Shown one piece after another: positions 1 through 6,315 of a DNA stretch of 8,530 nucleotides; within the stretch, counting starts at the first letter, position 1; each line of letters opens with the position of its first letter. The DNA lies in the NCBI GenBank assembly GCA_030447945.1, contig JAUJNV010000075.1, positions 1 through 8,530 of the forward strand. The letters run 5' to 3'. The position numbers and the translations under genes were made by a program. Under the pieces are notes generated by a model. That model searched no databases, was not told where the DNA came from, and was given only the letters and a program-made list of their open reading frames with translations. This DNA is from Fimbriimonas sp. (GTDB taxonomy: Bacteria > Armatimonadota > Fimbriimonadia > Fimbriimonadales > Fimbriimonadaceae).

Positions 1-171
1 GCACTAAACGCATCCGAACATCCGGACCGTTACGTGGCGAGGCCCGAGCGTCTGCCTGAGTTGTACTTGCGTCTGGCGGCTTATTTGGTCCTCGCCATCG
101 TCATGTTTTTGTTCCTTCGAGTGGTCCACCGACAGGCGCAGGAGGGCCCGCAGAAGCACGACGCCGCGTAG
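1..171 (+). CDS. C-terminal fragment of a membrane-anchored protein (5' end outside window)
   Basis: Frame 1 is open from the first base to a TAG at 169-171, giving 56 residues with no internal start needed, so this is the tail of a gene that begins upstream. Residues 1-23 are polar and rich in Arg, Pro and Glu. Residues 24-42 form one hydrophobic segment (around AAYLVLAIVMFLFL). The tail after it is basic and polar (RVVHRQAQ...), so by the positive-inside rule the C-terminus is probably cytoplasmic. A single C-terminal helix suggests a tail anchor or the last helix of a larger membrane protein. The family cannot be named from this piece. It lies 63 bp upstream of the next same-strand gene, so co-transcription is possible. 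That it is coding is inferred from the clean open frame and a plausible membrane helix. Confidence 0.55.
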   Translation, partial: ALNASEHPDRYVARPERLPELYLRLAAYLVLAIVMFLFLRVVHRQAQEGPQKHDAA

Positions 172-234
172 GATCGCGGGCTGCTTGCGCGGGACTACGA
201 TCGTTTCGGAACGCCCCATGATCGGACTCACTCG

Positions 235-1161
235 ATGGTGAAGTGGCATCACGCAATAGGAGGCGCCATGTTCGCGCTTGGCATCTGCGCGCTTTGGGGC
301 GCGAGCCTCACCGAGCAGAGGCAGGAAGCCCGGGATGTCGTGGTCCTGTCTTGGTCCGACCTTTTGCCGGGCGTTCTGATGGCGGTCTCCATCCCGCTCT
401 TGCTGGCAGGAATCATCGTTGGGGTGGCGGGTGGAGAACTTGCGAAGGACGGCAGTAGATGGTCGTGGCGGCTGCTTCTGCTCTCTGTGGCTATGGGCCT
501 CGGCTCTTTCGCCTTCATCAAGGGACCCACTCTGGCTGCGGCGGCCCTAGGCAAGGGCGACCGCTGGGCCGAGGCGTGGGGGATGGGACTCGTCGGGCTC
601 CTTCTTGCGGTTCCCCTTTACGAGGGCGTGAGGTGCGTCTTTCGCCTCGTTCGTCGCGATCCGCATGAGTCGGACAGCCCTCCGCACGACGAGCCGCCCC
701 CTCCGCAGGAGCCGCGCCGTCCCGACGCGACGAAGCGGGGATGGGTGCGGGTGGAGGACATTGAGACGGCCCGGAAGGTCCAGCAGCAGACGGGCCAGAA
801 CGACCTAGGCAAGGTACTGATCTCCCTCGGGATCGGCGGCGAGCGTGAGGTCCTTATGGAGAAGGCGCAGGGGATGGGCTTCCCCTTTGTAGACCTGGAA
901 CGCGCCGATATCCATGCGGAGGCGATCGAGGCGGTGCCCGAAAGGATCGCGAGAAACCACAGCGTCATCCCGGTGCGCAAAGAGGGGACGAACCTCTGGC
1001 TTGCGATGGCGAACCCCGCTAATCTGGCAGCCCTCGACGACGTGCGGCAGTGCTCCGGCTGCCGAGTGCATCCGGTCATGGCGGTGCCGTCGGATGTCAA
1101 GGAGGCGATCCGACGGTACTACGGCGATGTGGCTACGAAGGGGGCGAATCCTGAGCCGTAG
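235..1161 (+). CDS. Four-helix membrane protein with C-terminal MshEN (GspE/PilB N-terminal-like) domain
   Basis: The 308-residue product has four hydrophobic segments at about residues 7-25, 44-66, 79-102 and 115-129. A Pro/Glu-rich linker follows (about 143-165), then a soluble domain at about 168-297. That domain reads like the MshEN module that precedes type II secretion and type IV pilus ATPases: DLGKVLISLGIGG, then GFPFVDL, IPVRKEGTNLWLAMANP, ALDDVRQ and AIRRYYG. In known proteins MshEN binds cyclic-di-GMP or partner proteins and is followed by an ATPase. Here there is no Walker A or B region and the protein ends just after the domain. The leading Arg of the RLGxxL motif is Asp (D190), and the first half-motif lacks its RLG part, so nucleotide binding is doubtful. 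An alternative start at 268 (Met12) has an AGGAGG 4 nt upstream but would cut helix 1 to about 14 residues. The domain call is firm; the function is unknown. Confidence 0.8.
   Translation: MVKWHHAIGGAMFALGICALWGASLTEQRQEARDVVVLSWSDLLPGVLMAVSIPLLLAGIIVGVAGGELAKDGSRWSWRLLLLSVAMGLGSFAFIKGPTLAAAALGKGDRWAEAWGMGLVGLLLAVPLYEGVRCVFRLVRRDPHESDSPPHDEPPPPQEPRRPDATKRGWVRVEDIETARKVQQQTGQNDLGKVLISLGIGGEREVLMEKAQGMGFPFVDLERADIHAEAIEAVPERIARNHSVIPVRKEGTNLWLAMANPANLAALDDVRQCSGCRVHPVMAVPSDVKEAIRRYYGDVATKGANPEP
258..263 (+). promoter_or_regulatory. Strong Shine-Dalgarno-like AGGAGG before an alternative internal start
   Basis: AGGAGG lies 4 nt before an in-frame ATG at 268-270, codon 12 of the MshEN membrane protein. 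No such signal precedes the ATG at 235. The spacing is shorter than usual, and starting here would trim the first membrane helix, so the choice between the two starts stays open. If 268 is used the product has 297 residues. Confidence 0.4.
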
Positions 1162-1251
1162 CTTGAGCCGAAGAGTGTCCAGGGATGGCTTTGGCTAATC
1201 CTCGGTTACGTGGGGGCTATGGCGGTGATGCCCTGTTCGCGTGGTGGCTGC

Positions 1252-1995
1252 TCATCGCCGCCCCAGGGCCTGCCCGAGCATGACCAGTCCGAGCGTGAGC
1301 AGGAAGATCTCGACGAGGAGCACGTACCGTTCGGGGTCGATCCGGTCCACCAGACGGCGTCCGGCGAAGGAGCCTACGACCATCACTCCGCCCAGACCCA
1401 AGCCCATGGCGAGGTGTTCCTCCCGCAGGGAGCCGCCCGCCCAGTAGGCGAGGCTCTTCGCGCCGTGCATCAGGGTGGAGTTCATGCCGTCCGTGCCGAG
1501 GTAGGAACCTCTGAGGAGTCCGTATCCGAGCAGGAACGGCGTCGCCGCCGGGCCGACCACCCCGCCGATGCCGGAGGCGAATCCGACGCCGGCGCCCAGC
1601 CACGGCAGGTGGATGAGGCGAACCCGTACCTGGGCCCGGTTCGCCAGCCTTCGCAGCGGAACGAGCGCGAGGATGAGGAGCGCGAGGGCCACGTTGATCC
1701 ACTTCGTGGGGTAGCGGACGAAGAGGGTGGCCCCGAGGACCGTCAGGGGCAGCGCGCCGAGGCTCAACGCCGCCACCGCCCTCCAGTCGATGTCGCGCCA
1801 CGAGAAGAGGGCGCGGGAAGCGTTCGCCATCACCATCGCCAGCCCCAGCACGGGTACCGCCGACCGCACGCCGAGAATCAGGGTGAGGGGCGGGAGCAGC
1901 AGCGCGGCGGTGCCGAAGCCGAGCACGCCGCCGAGGGTCGAGGCGACGAGGACGGCGACGAGGAGGAACAGAGCCTCCCACATCGAGAACGCCAT
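1252..1995 (-). CDS. Sulfite exporter TauE/SafE family (DUF81) membrane permease
   Basis: The 247-residue, almost wholly hydrophobic protein has about eight membrane segments in two halves. Each half starts with the Gly-rich family signature: GGVLGFGTAALLLPP at residues 22-36, and GFASGIGGVVGPAATPFLL at 138-156. It ends with a last helix at about 225-243 and a short basic tail. The length matches the family (about 250 residues). Members are thought to export sulfite, sulfoacetate or other small organic anions; the substrate cannot be read from sequence. The ATG at 1995 has no clear ribosome binding site, and Met5 (1983) is an equally weak alternative. The gene converges with the MshEN gene (90 bp between stops) and diverges from the HEAT-like gene (112 bp between starts), so it looks monocistronic. 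No sulfur-metabolism gene is visible nearby. Confidence 0.85.
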   Translation of the reverse strand: MAFSMWEALFLLVAVLVASTLGGVLGFGTAALLLPPLTLILGVRSAVPVLGLAMVMANASRALFSWRDIDWRAVAALSLGALPLTVLGATLFVRYPTKWINVALALLILALVPLRRLANRAQVRVRLIHLPWLGAGVGFASGIGGVVGPAATPFLLGYGLLRGSYLGTDGMNSTLMHGAKSLAYWAGGSLREEHLAMGLGLGGVMVVGSFAGRRLVDRIDPERYVLLVEIFLLTLGLVMLGQALGRR

Positions 1996-2095
1996 CGGGC
2001 TGAGACTACCGCTACGGCTCGCTCCAGCCGTCGTTTCAGTTGCTCAGGCACGCATGAGGAACCGATGGCCGCCGCGAAAGGTCCTTGCAGAAGTT

Positions 2096-2100
2096 GGAGG
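2096..2100 (+). promoter_or_regulatory. Ribosome binding site GGAGG that fixes a GTG start
   Basis: GGAGG sits 7 nt before the GTG at 2108-2110, near-ideal spacing. The same frame stays open far upstream (to 1727), but that part lies antisense to the permease gene. Translation from 2108 begins exactly with a signal peptide, so this site decides the start of the HEAT-like gene. Confidence 0.75.
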
Positions 2101-2107
2101 CGACGCC

Positions 2108-2836
2108 GTGAATCGAATTCACCTCACTCTGCTATCCCTGATCCTCCCGTCCGCATGGGCGTTCGGCCAGACGAACCCGTGGCTGGAGAAGACGAAGGGT
2201 ATGGCGATTCCGCAGCGGGCCGAGCTGCTGACGCAGGCCGTGGCGAAGAAGGACGCCGACGGCACGCGGCTGCTGGCCGCCGCCTTGAGTGACGAGGACG
2301 GGGCGATTATCCATCGGGCGGTCTCCGAACTGGGGCGGCGCAGGTCGGCCGAGACCTTCGATATCTTGATCGAGATGGCTCCCGCGCAAGAGCGGAAGGG
2401 GGGCTGGGAGACGATGGTCGAGCTGCATCGGTACCCCTATCCCGAGTCGAAGCCGTGGTTCGAGAAGAACTGGAACGTGGAGGCGATGCCCGCGCGCAAA
2501 ATGATTACCGGCGCGCTCGCGATGAAGGCCCCGCGCGACGATTCGTTTTGGCGTCTGGTCGAGAGGACCCGGGATCCGTCCGGCCAAGTCGTTTGGGAGG
2601 TGGGGGCGAACATCCATCGTTATACGGAGGAGAAGTACCAGCGCATCCTCCTCGCCCTGCTCGATCACCCGAATGCCGGGACCCAGATCGCCGCTTGCAT
2701 CGCCCTCGGGAGGTCCGGGAATCAGCTTGCGCGCGGGCGTCTGGAGCGAAAGGTGAAGCACGGTCCCGATGTCGTGCGCCAGCCCGCCCAGCACGCCCTC
2801 GATCGGCTAGGGCCACTCTTGCCGCCGCGAAGCTAG
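2108..2836 (+). CDS. Secreted HEAT-like alpha-helical repeat protein, function unknown
   Basis: Starting at the GTG preceded by GGAGG, the product has 242 residues. A Sec signal peptide covers residues 1-18 (MNRIHLTLLSLILPSAWA, likely cut after AWA). The mature part is alpha-helical with HEAT/PBS-lyase-like helix pairs. These include ADGTRLLAAALSDEDGAIIHRAVSELGRR at about 50-79 and YQRILLALLDHPNAGTQIAACIALGRSGN at about 177-205, followed by a partial unit ending RQPAQHALDRLG (224-235). Such repeats act as scaffolds for protein contacts; no catalytic motif is seen. A Trp-rich middle section (about 96-165, with WETMVELHRYPYP) departs from the repeat pattern. The protein is probably periplasmic or extracellular. 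The gene stands alone: divergent from the permease and convergent with the HD-GYP gene, with a hairpin pair just past its end. Confidence 0.72.
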   Translation: MNRIHLTLLSLILPSAWAFGQTNPWLEKTKGMAIPQRAELLTQAVAKKDADGTRLLAAALSDEDGAIIHRAVSELGRRRSAETFDILIEMAPAQERKGGWETMVELHRYPYPESKPWFEKNWNVEAMPARKMITGALAMKAPRDDSFWRLVERTRDPSGQVVWEVGANIHRYTEEKYQRILLALLDHPNAGTQIAACIALGRSGNQLARGRLERKVKHGPDVVRQPAQHALDRLGPLLPPRS

Positions 2837-2901
2837 GCACGAAGCGGGGGGCGGACGTGCGGCAACCAGGCGCCGTCTTGCTCTCATGGCTTCTCGTCTA
2901 T

Positions 2902-2963
2902 GAAAGCGGCGATAGGTTGTCGTACCGAAAGCGGCGACAGGTCGCCGCACTCCCAAAGGGGAT
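2902..2963. repeat. REP-like element: two tandem hairpin units plus shared CACTCCCAAAGGGGAT tail
   Basis: Two 25-bp units lie head to tail at 2902-2926 and 2927-2951 and match at 20 of 25 positions. The second holds a perfect palindrome at 2931-2948, GCGGCGAC-AG-GTCGCCGC. In the first (2906-2923) the arms pair only if G-U is allowed on the + strand RNA. The tail at 2943-2963 (CGCCGCACTCCC, then AAAGGGGAT) is shared with both ends of the block at 3915-4280. The element sits between the convergent ends of the HEAT-like and HD-GYP genes, a usual place for REP-type palindromes, where it could stabilise 3' ends or stop transcription. There is no T-run, so a classical terminator is unlikely. Confidence 0.65.
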
Positions 2964-2969
2964 TCCGGC

Positions 2970-3812
2970 CTAGGCGGCGCGGAGCGGGAGGTCTTCGTCG
3001 GCGTGCGCGAGCTCGGTCGCGATGCTCCGGAGGCGGGGGAGGGTCCGGAGGAAGGTGTCGACGAGCCGGGGATCGAAGTGCCGGCCTCGCTGGCGGCGGA
3101 TCTCGTCCACGGCCTCTTCCACCGACCAGGCCCGCTTGTAGGTCCGCTCGGAGGTGAGCGCGTCGAAGACGTCCGCGAGGGCCGCGATCCGCCCGACGAG
3201 CGGAATGTCTTCCCCGTGCAGGCCGCGTGGATACCCGCTGCCGTCCCAACGCTCGTGATGAGTGAGGGCGATGGTCTTCGCCATCTCGGCCAGGGAGGTG
3301 CCGCCCCCCGCGAGCATCGCGCCACCGATGGGCGCGTGGGTCTTGATCAGCGCCCACTCGTCCGCGTCGAGCTTGCCGGGCTTGAGCAGCACCTCGTCCG
3401 GAATCCATACCTTTCCGATGTCGTGCATGCGGCTCGCCTGGAGGATCATCCGGCACTCCGACCTGCTTAGTCCGGCGGCCTCTGCCAGCACGGCGCAGTA
3501 GCGGCTCATCCGGGCCGTGTGCCGCCCCGTCTCGGGGTCGCGGTAGGCGGACGCCACAGCCAACTGCTGGAGGCCCTTAATCTGGGCCTGCTCGATGGCT
3601 TGGGCTATCCCGAGCGCCTTCTCCGCGGATGCGTAGCCGAGCCTCGTGAGGGCCTGCTCGTATTCCCGATACTGGCCGCTCACCGAAGCGTTGGAGAATG
3701 CCGGGAGGCAGAGCCCGTCGTCCCGCGAACCCGCGGGCTCGGACGCCGCGCTTGGCCGACGACCGATTTCCCAGCGGGAACGAGGGCCACCATCTATGCT
3801 TAGCCTCCCCAC
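2970..3812 (-). CDS. HD-GYP domain protein, probable cyclic-di-GMP phosphodiesterase
   Basis: The 280-residue product carries a complete HD-GYP domain at about residues 85-262. Family residues seen are GRHT (H98), the HD pair in SRMHDIGK (H130, D131, K134), KTHAPIG (H159), HHERWDGSGYP (H185, H186, with GYP at 193-195) and ALADVFDAL (D214, D217). With the full metal-ligand set present, it should hydrolyse cyclic-di-GMP to pGpG or GMP in the cytoplasm. Residues about 47-85 look like a helical lead-in (YREYEQALTRLGYASAEKALGIAQ), as found between sensor and HD-GYP in RpfG-type proteins, but no receiver, PAS or GAF domain precedes it. Residues 1-45 are low-complexity and polar. The start is uncertain: GTG at 3812 has no ribosome site upstream, the frame stays open further upstream, and GTG at codon 44 is an alternative. 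The gene follows the repeat island and is probably transcribed alone. Confidence 0.88.
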   Translation of the reverse strand: MGRLSIDGGPRSRWEIGRRPSAASEPAGSRDDGLCLPAFSNASVSGQYREYEQALTRLGYASAEKALGIAQAIEQAQIKGLQQLAVASAYRDPETGRHTARMSRYCAVLAEAAGLSRSECRMILQASRMHDIGKVWIPDEVLLKPGKLDADEWALIKTHAPIGGAMLAGGGTSLAEMAKTIALTHHERWDGSGYPRGLHGEDIPLVGRIAALADVFDALTSERTYKRAWSVEEAVDEIRRQRGRHFDPRLVDTFLRTLPRLRSIATELAHADEDLPLRAA

Positions 3813-3869
3813 GGGATAATTGTGGGCTCGCAGGAAGAACCGCGTAGCCGTACAGTTACCAGGTATGAG

Positions 3870-3887
3870 CCCTCGCCCTGGCGAGGG
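3870..3887. repeat. Perfect palindrome CCCTCGCC-CT-GGCGAGGG
   Basis: Eight-base arms pair perfectly around a 2-nt centre. This is the same geometry (8 + 2 + 8) as the palindrome at 2931-2948 but with a different sequence. It lies about 60 bp upstream of the HD-GYP start and outside the inverted-repeat block. It may be an operator for a dimeric regulator or another REP-type hairpin; nothing in the sequence decides between them. Confidence 0.5.
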
Positions 3888-3938
3888 GGCAGCGGTGTCG
3901 CGGGTTGCGAGGCCATCCCCTTGGGAGTGCGCCGCTAT

Positions 3939-3957
3939 GGTTATTGAAGAAATAACC
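3939..3957. repeat. Hairpin GGTTATT-GAAGA-AATAACC
   Basis: A perfect 7-bp stem with a 5-nt loop begins 2 bp inside the left 22-bp end of the inverted-repeat block. It is AT-richer than its surroundings. It may be part of the element's end structure. Confidence 0.5.
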
Positions 3958-4004
3958 CGTCATGCCTGCATCCGCCTCGGTGACAGCGGGCCGACCTACT
4001 CCAG

Positions 4005-4023
4005 CCCAGGGCGAAGCCCTGGG
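4005..4023. repeat. Hairpin CCCAGGGC-GAA-GCCCTGGG
   Basis: A perfect 8-bp stem closes a GAA loop. The tip is GCGAAGC, known from DNA structure work as an unusually stable mini-hairpin. It can form on either strand as a short cruciform or RNA hairpin. No T-run follows on either side, so it is not a standard intrinsic terminator. Confidence 0.6.
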
Positions 4024-4101
4024 AAGGAGACGCCCGACGACCCGCGGCCTGGAAGGGGCGCGATTTCGCTCCCCCTCTTGCCCCACCGGAGCGCGCGGCT
4101 C

Positions 4102-4197
4102 TGGAGATAACGATCCCTTCAGGCCTCATTCTGCAATGACCATCAGCGGCGCTTTGCGACAGCGTGCTTCAGCGCGCGTGGAGATAACGATCCCTTC
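4102..4197. repeat. 19-bp direct repeat TGGAGATAACGATCCCTTC, two copies
   Basis: Exact copies lie at 4102-4120 and 4179-4197, 77 bp apart. The match extends leftward to AGCGCGCG (4090-4097 and 4171-4178) with a 4-nt insertion (GCTC) in the first copy. It extends rightward, on the opposite strand, to a shared ATGAG with a 5-nt difference. The second copy lies in the loop of the long hairpin at 4144-4257; the first lies outside it. It may be a dispersed repeat family, or an internal duplication left during growth of the element. Confidence 0.6.
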
Positions 4198-4257
4198 TCA
4201 TCGTAGCCAATGCTTCTCGGGCCCCAACGCTAAAGCACGCTACTGAAAGCGCCGCTG
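4144..4257. repeat. Long imperfect hairpin (12 + 9 + 4 bp stems)
   Basis: CAGCGGCGCTTT (4144-4155) is the exact inverse of 4246-4257. Moving inward, AGCGTGCTT (4161-4169) is the exact inverse of 4233-4241. After a single C/A mismatch, AGCG (4171-4174) pairs with 4228-4231. The stems are split only by a short internal loop (5 nt against 4 nt). That gives about 25 bp around a loop of about 53 nt that can form a further 5-bp stem (4187-4191 with 4200-4204). It lies 52 bp past the GH115-like stop, so it could form at the 3' end of that transcript. It could equally be the core of a small repeat element or an unrecognised structured RNA. Confidence 0.6.
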
Positions 4258-4308
4258 AAGCGTCGCACTCCCAAGGGGATAGGCTGGGCCTACTTACATA
4301 ACTACCCG

Positions 4309-6315
4309 CTACCGCGTCTCGGCTAGAAGGGCGCGCAGTTCGCGGCGCGGCGTCACCAGCGTCCGCGTGCGGTAGGAGATCCACGTCGGGCCGTACCACG
4401 CCTCGAACGGGGGACGCTCGGCGGCGCGCAGCAGCGTGTCCAGCTTATCGAGCGGCTCGGCGGCCTTGCGGACGAGTTCCCGCGTCCGATCGCGCCCCGG
4501 AGCCTGCATCGCCTCCAGGAGGATCGAGGCGGCTTCGGTGTTCAGCCGGTCGATCGCGGCGGGAAGGGCGACGTTCTCGTCGAAGAAGCGCCGCATCTCG
4601 GGATCGGCGATCTTCGTGCGCGCGGCGCTGACGCGCGCCTCCGCGGCCAGCGCCTTGCCGTACCGCTCGCGGATGGTATCGACCGTTTCCTGCCGTGCGG
4701 GAGCGAAGTAGTCGCCCGCCAGCTTCTGGCGAAGCGAAGGGATCGCGCCAAGGATCTTCTCAGCGGCGTACAGGAGATTCGCCGCCTCGGCCACGCGGTC
4801 GAAGTAGGCGTCGATCGCGGCGCTCGCCTCGTCGGCGGCGTTCTCGCCGAAGTACTCGCGCGTCCACCACGCCAGGAAGCGGCGGTCGGGCTCCGGTTGT
4901 CGGTACGCCGCCGTGCCGCTCCACATCAGGTCGTTGATGAATCGTGTGCCCATCACGTACTCGCGGAGCTCGGAGACATTCGTCATCACATACTCGGTCG
5001 CGCCCGCGTCGAAGATCTTTCGGAACTCGGTGGCGATCCTCTCCAGCGGGACCGTCTGGTGCGTCTGCTTCGTGATGTTTCGGCCGTAGTAGGCGAGGTG
5101 GTAGTACACGCCGTGCTTTCCCGGCGCGCCCTTGGCGGGGAGCCCGCGCATGTTGCCGTCGTTGTCGTCGGGCCAGACGACGATCGTCCCCTCCGGCACC
5201 TTTAGCTTCCCCGTCTGATAGTGGGGCAGCATTTCGGTGTACATCGTGAAGTGCGTGAGCCGCGGCCTCCCCTTCGGCAGTCCTTCGTCCACCATGCGCG
5301 CCTGGAGCGCGAACGCCTCGTTGTACTCCTGAAGGATCCGGTCCTGGCTCCATTCATTCGGCCAGTTGTAGCCGTGGTCCTCGGTGCCGCGCAGGCCGAT
5401 CGGGTAGATCGCGTCGAGGTCCTTGTTCTCCTCCACGCCGCCGCGCCAAAACTTCAGGATCCCCTCGCGGTTACCCAGCCAGTCCCACTTCGGCTCGACG
5501 CCGCGCTTCAAGGCCAGCCCTTTGTTGAAGTGGAACGGGTCGGAGAGCAGGGTGTCGTAATGGTGGCTCGTGTACGCGAGCCCCCAGTCGGAAGCCGTCT
5601 TCTGGATCTCGAACGGCTTCGTGACGCGGACCCAAGGTGCGACCATGTTCATGCGGAGCCGCAGCGCCGTCTCGAACCATCGCTCGTACCACACCTTCGG
5701 GATCGTGCCCTGTCCGTGGGGGGTGCCGTCGGCCCGGAAGGGGCGCGGCAGGATGTCCTCATCGTCGTGGAATAGCCCGCGCCAGCGGACGGCGGGCGAG
5801 CCCTGAGCGTAGCGCGTCGCCTTCATCACGAGGGTGTCGCGCTTCTTCGGCGTGAAGCCGGTCCAGTGGTGCAGCGGGTCCACGCCGAGCCGCTCGCTGA
5901 GCTCGTAAAGTCCGAACGCTGCGCCGTGCGCGTCCGTGCCCTCGATGACGACGCCCTTGGCGTCGGTTTGGATCGTGTACGACTCCGGCTTCGCCGCGTT
6001 CGGCGCGATGCGGACGAGAATGCGAGCCCCGTGCGCCTGCATCTCGGCCCCAGTCCCGGCGGAGTCGGCCCCGAGCTTGACGAGATCGATCCCGTGGAAC
6101 TCGGCCGCCTTGCGGAGATTGCTCGGCGCGTTCTTCGGCAGGAAGATGCGCAGCATCCCGCTCGACCCTTTCCAAAGCGTGACGTCGCCCTTCTGCGCTG
6201 CACCCTCGCGCACCCACGATCCTCGACGCGGCGAGTCCCACGGGTCGCCAGCGGATGTCTGCGCGTAGGCGACGACCGCGAAGGTTGCCCCGACGAGGGC
6301 GAGCGAGCCTCTCAT
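4309..6315 (-). CDS. Secreted glycoside hydrolase family 115-like protein (alpha-glucuronidase family)
   Basis: Starting at the second of two adjacent ATGs, the product has 668 residues. A Sec signal peptide spans 1-18 (ending VVAYA, cut before QTSAG). An N-terminal domain at about 35-165 includes GAAFGLYELSERLGVDPLHHW (131-151), as in GH115 and GH67. The barrel region, about 176-470, shows VRWRGLFHDDED (177-187), NMVAPWV (223-229), TSHHYD (249-254), ILKFWRGGVEENKD (286-299), YPIGLRGTEDHG (304-315), VVWPDDNDGNMRGLP (379-393), GVYYHLAYYG (402-411) and the NVSELREY region. A helical part follows at about 480-630. GH115 enzymes remove glucuronic or methylglucuronic acid from xylan-type chains. 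It is shorter than usual (about 800 or more) and ends where the C-terminal beta domain would begin. The usual Glu after TSHH is Tyr, so activity or specificity may differ. It is coupled to the upstream WbsX-like gene. Confidence 0.78.
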   Translation of the reverse strand: MRGSLALVGATFAVVAYAQTSAGDPWDSPRRGSWVREGAAQKGDVTLWKGSSGMLRIFLPKNAPSNLRKAAEFHGIDLVKLGADSAGTGAEMQAHGARILVRIAPNAAKPESYTIQTDAKGVVIEGTDAHGAAFGLYELSERLGVDPLHHWTGFTPKKRDTLVMKATRYAQGSPAVRWRGLFHDDEDILPRPFRADGTPHGQGTIPKVWYERWFETALRLRMNMVAPWVRVTKPFEIQKTASDWGLAYTSHHYDTLLSDPFHFNKGLALKRGVEPKWDWLGNREGILKFWRGGVEENKDLDAIYPIGLRGTEDHGYNWPNEWSQDRILQEYNEAFALQARMVDEGLPKGRPRLTHFTMYTEMLPHYQTGKLKVPEGTIVVWPDDNDGNMRGLPAKGAPGKHGVYYHLAYYGRNITKQTHQTVPLERIATEFRKIFDAGATEYVMTNVSELREYVMGTRFINDLMWSGTAAYRQPEPDRRFLAWWTREYFGENAADEASAAIDAYFDRVAEAANLLYAAEKILGAIPSLRQKLAGDYFAPARQETVDTIRERYGKALAAEARVSAARTKIADPEMRRFFDENVALPAAIDRLNTEAASILLEAMQAPGRDRTRELVRKAAEPLDKLDTLLRAAERPPFEAWYGPTWISYRTRTLVTPRRELRALLAETR

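Larger units (their letters stand above)
3915..4280. mobile_element. 366-bp MITE-like block bounded by 22-bp inverted repeats
   Basis: The left end (3915-3936, ATCCCCTTGGGAGTGCG then CCGCT) and right end (4259-4280) are inverted copies matching at 21 of 22 bases. Directly outside are AGGCC (3910-3914) and AGGCT (4281-4285), a possible but imperfect target duplication. Inside there is no convincing coding frame but many hairpins: 3939-3957 (7-bp stem), 4005-4023 (8-bp stem), 4055-4074, 4126-4139 and a long one at 4144-4257. Small size, inverted ends, no transposase and a third copy of the end sequence at 2943-2963 all fit a non-autonomous element. A chance pair of dispersed REP units facing each other is the main alternative. 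Confidence 0.5.

Noticed and set aside
1162..1251. Bidirectional terminator between the convergent MshEN and permease genes
   Set aside because: I found no stem of more than a few base pairs and no T-run in this 90-bp gap.
1727..2107. N-terminal extension of the HEAT-like gene in the same frame
   Set aside because: The extension is antisense to the permease gene and looks non-coding. The GGAGG plus GTG at 2108 followed by a signal peptide marks the true start.
1210..2292. Long + strand open frame across the permease gene (360 codons)
   Set aside because: It is antisense to a clear TauE/SafE protein. Its translation is low-complexity and charged (Glu, Arg, Gln, His), typical of a GC-rich shadow frame.
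4005..4074. Intrinsic terminators at the hairpins 4005-4023 and 4055-4074
   Set aside because: Neither is followed by a T-run on either strand, and both lie far from the nearest stop codon.
3820..4246. Several 62-96 codon frames within the repeat island
   Set aside because: They run through inverted repeats and hairpins, show no family motif, lack ribosome sites and overlap each other on both strands.
3870..4280. CRISPR array
   Set aside because: Repeats are palindromic or only two-copy, unevenly spaced, and no cas genes are present.
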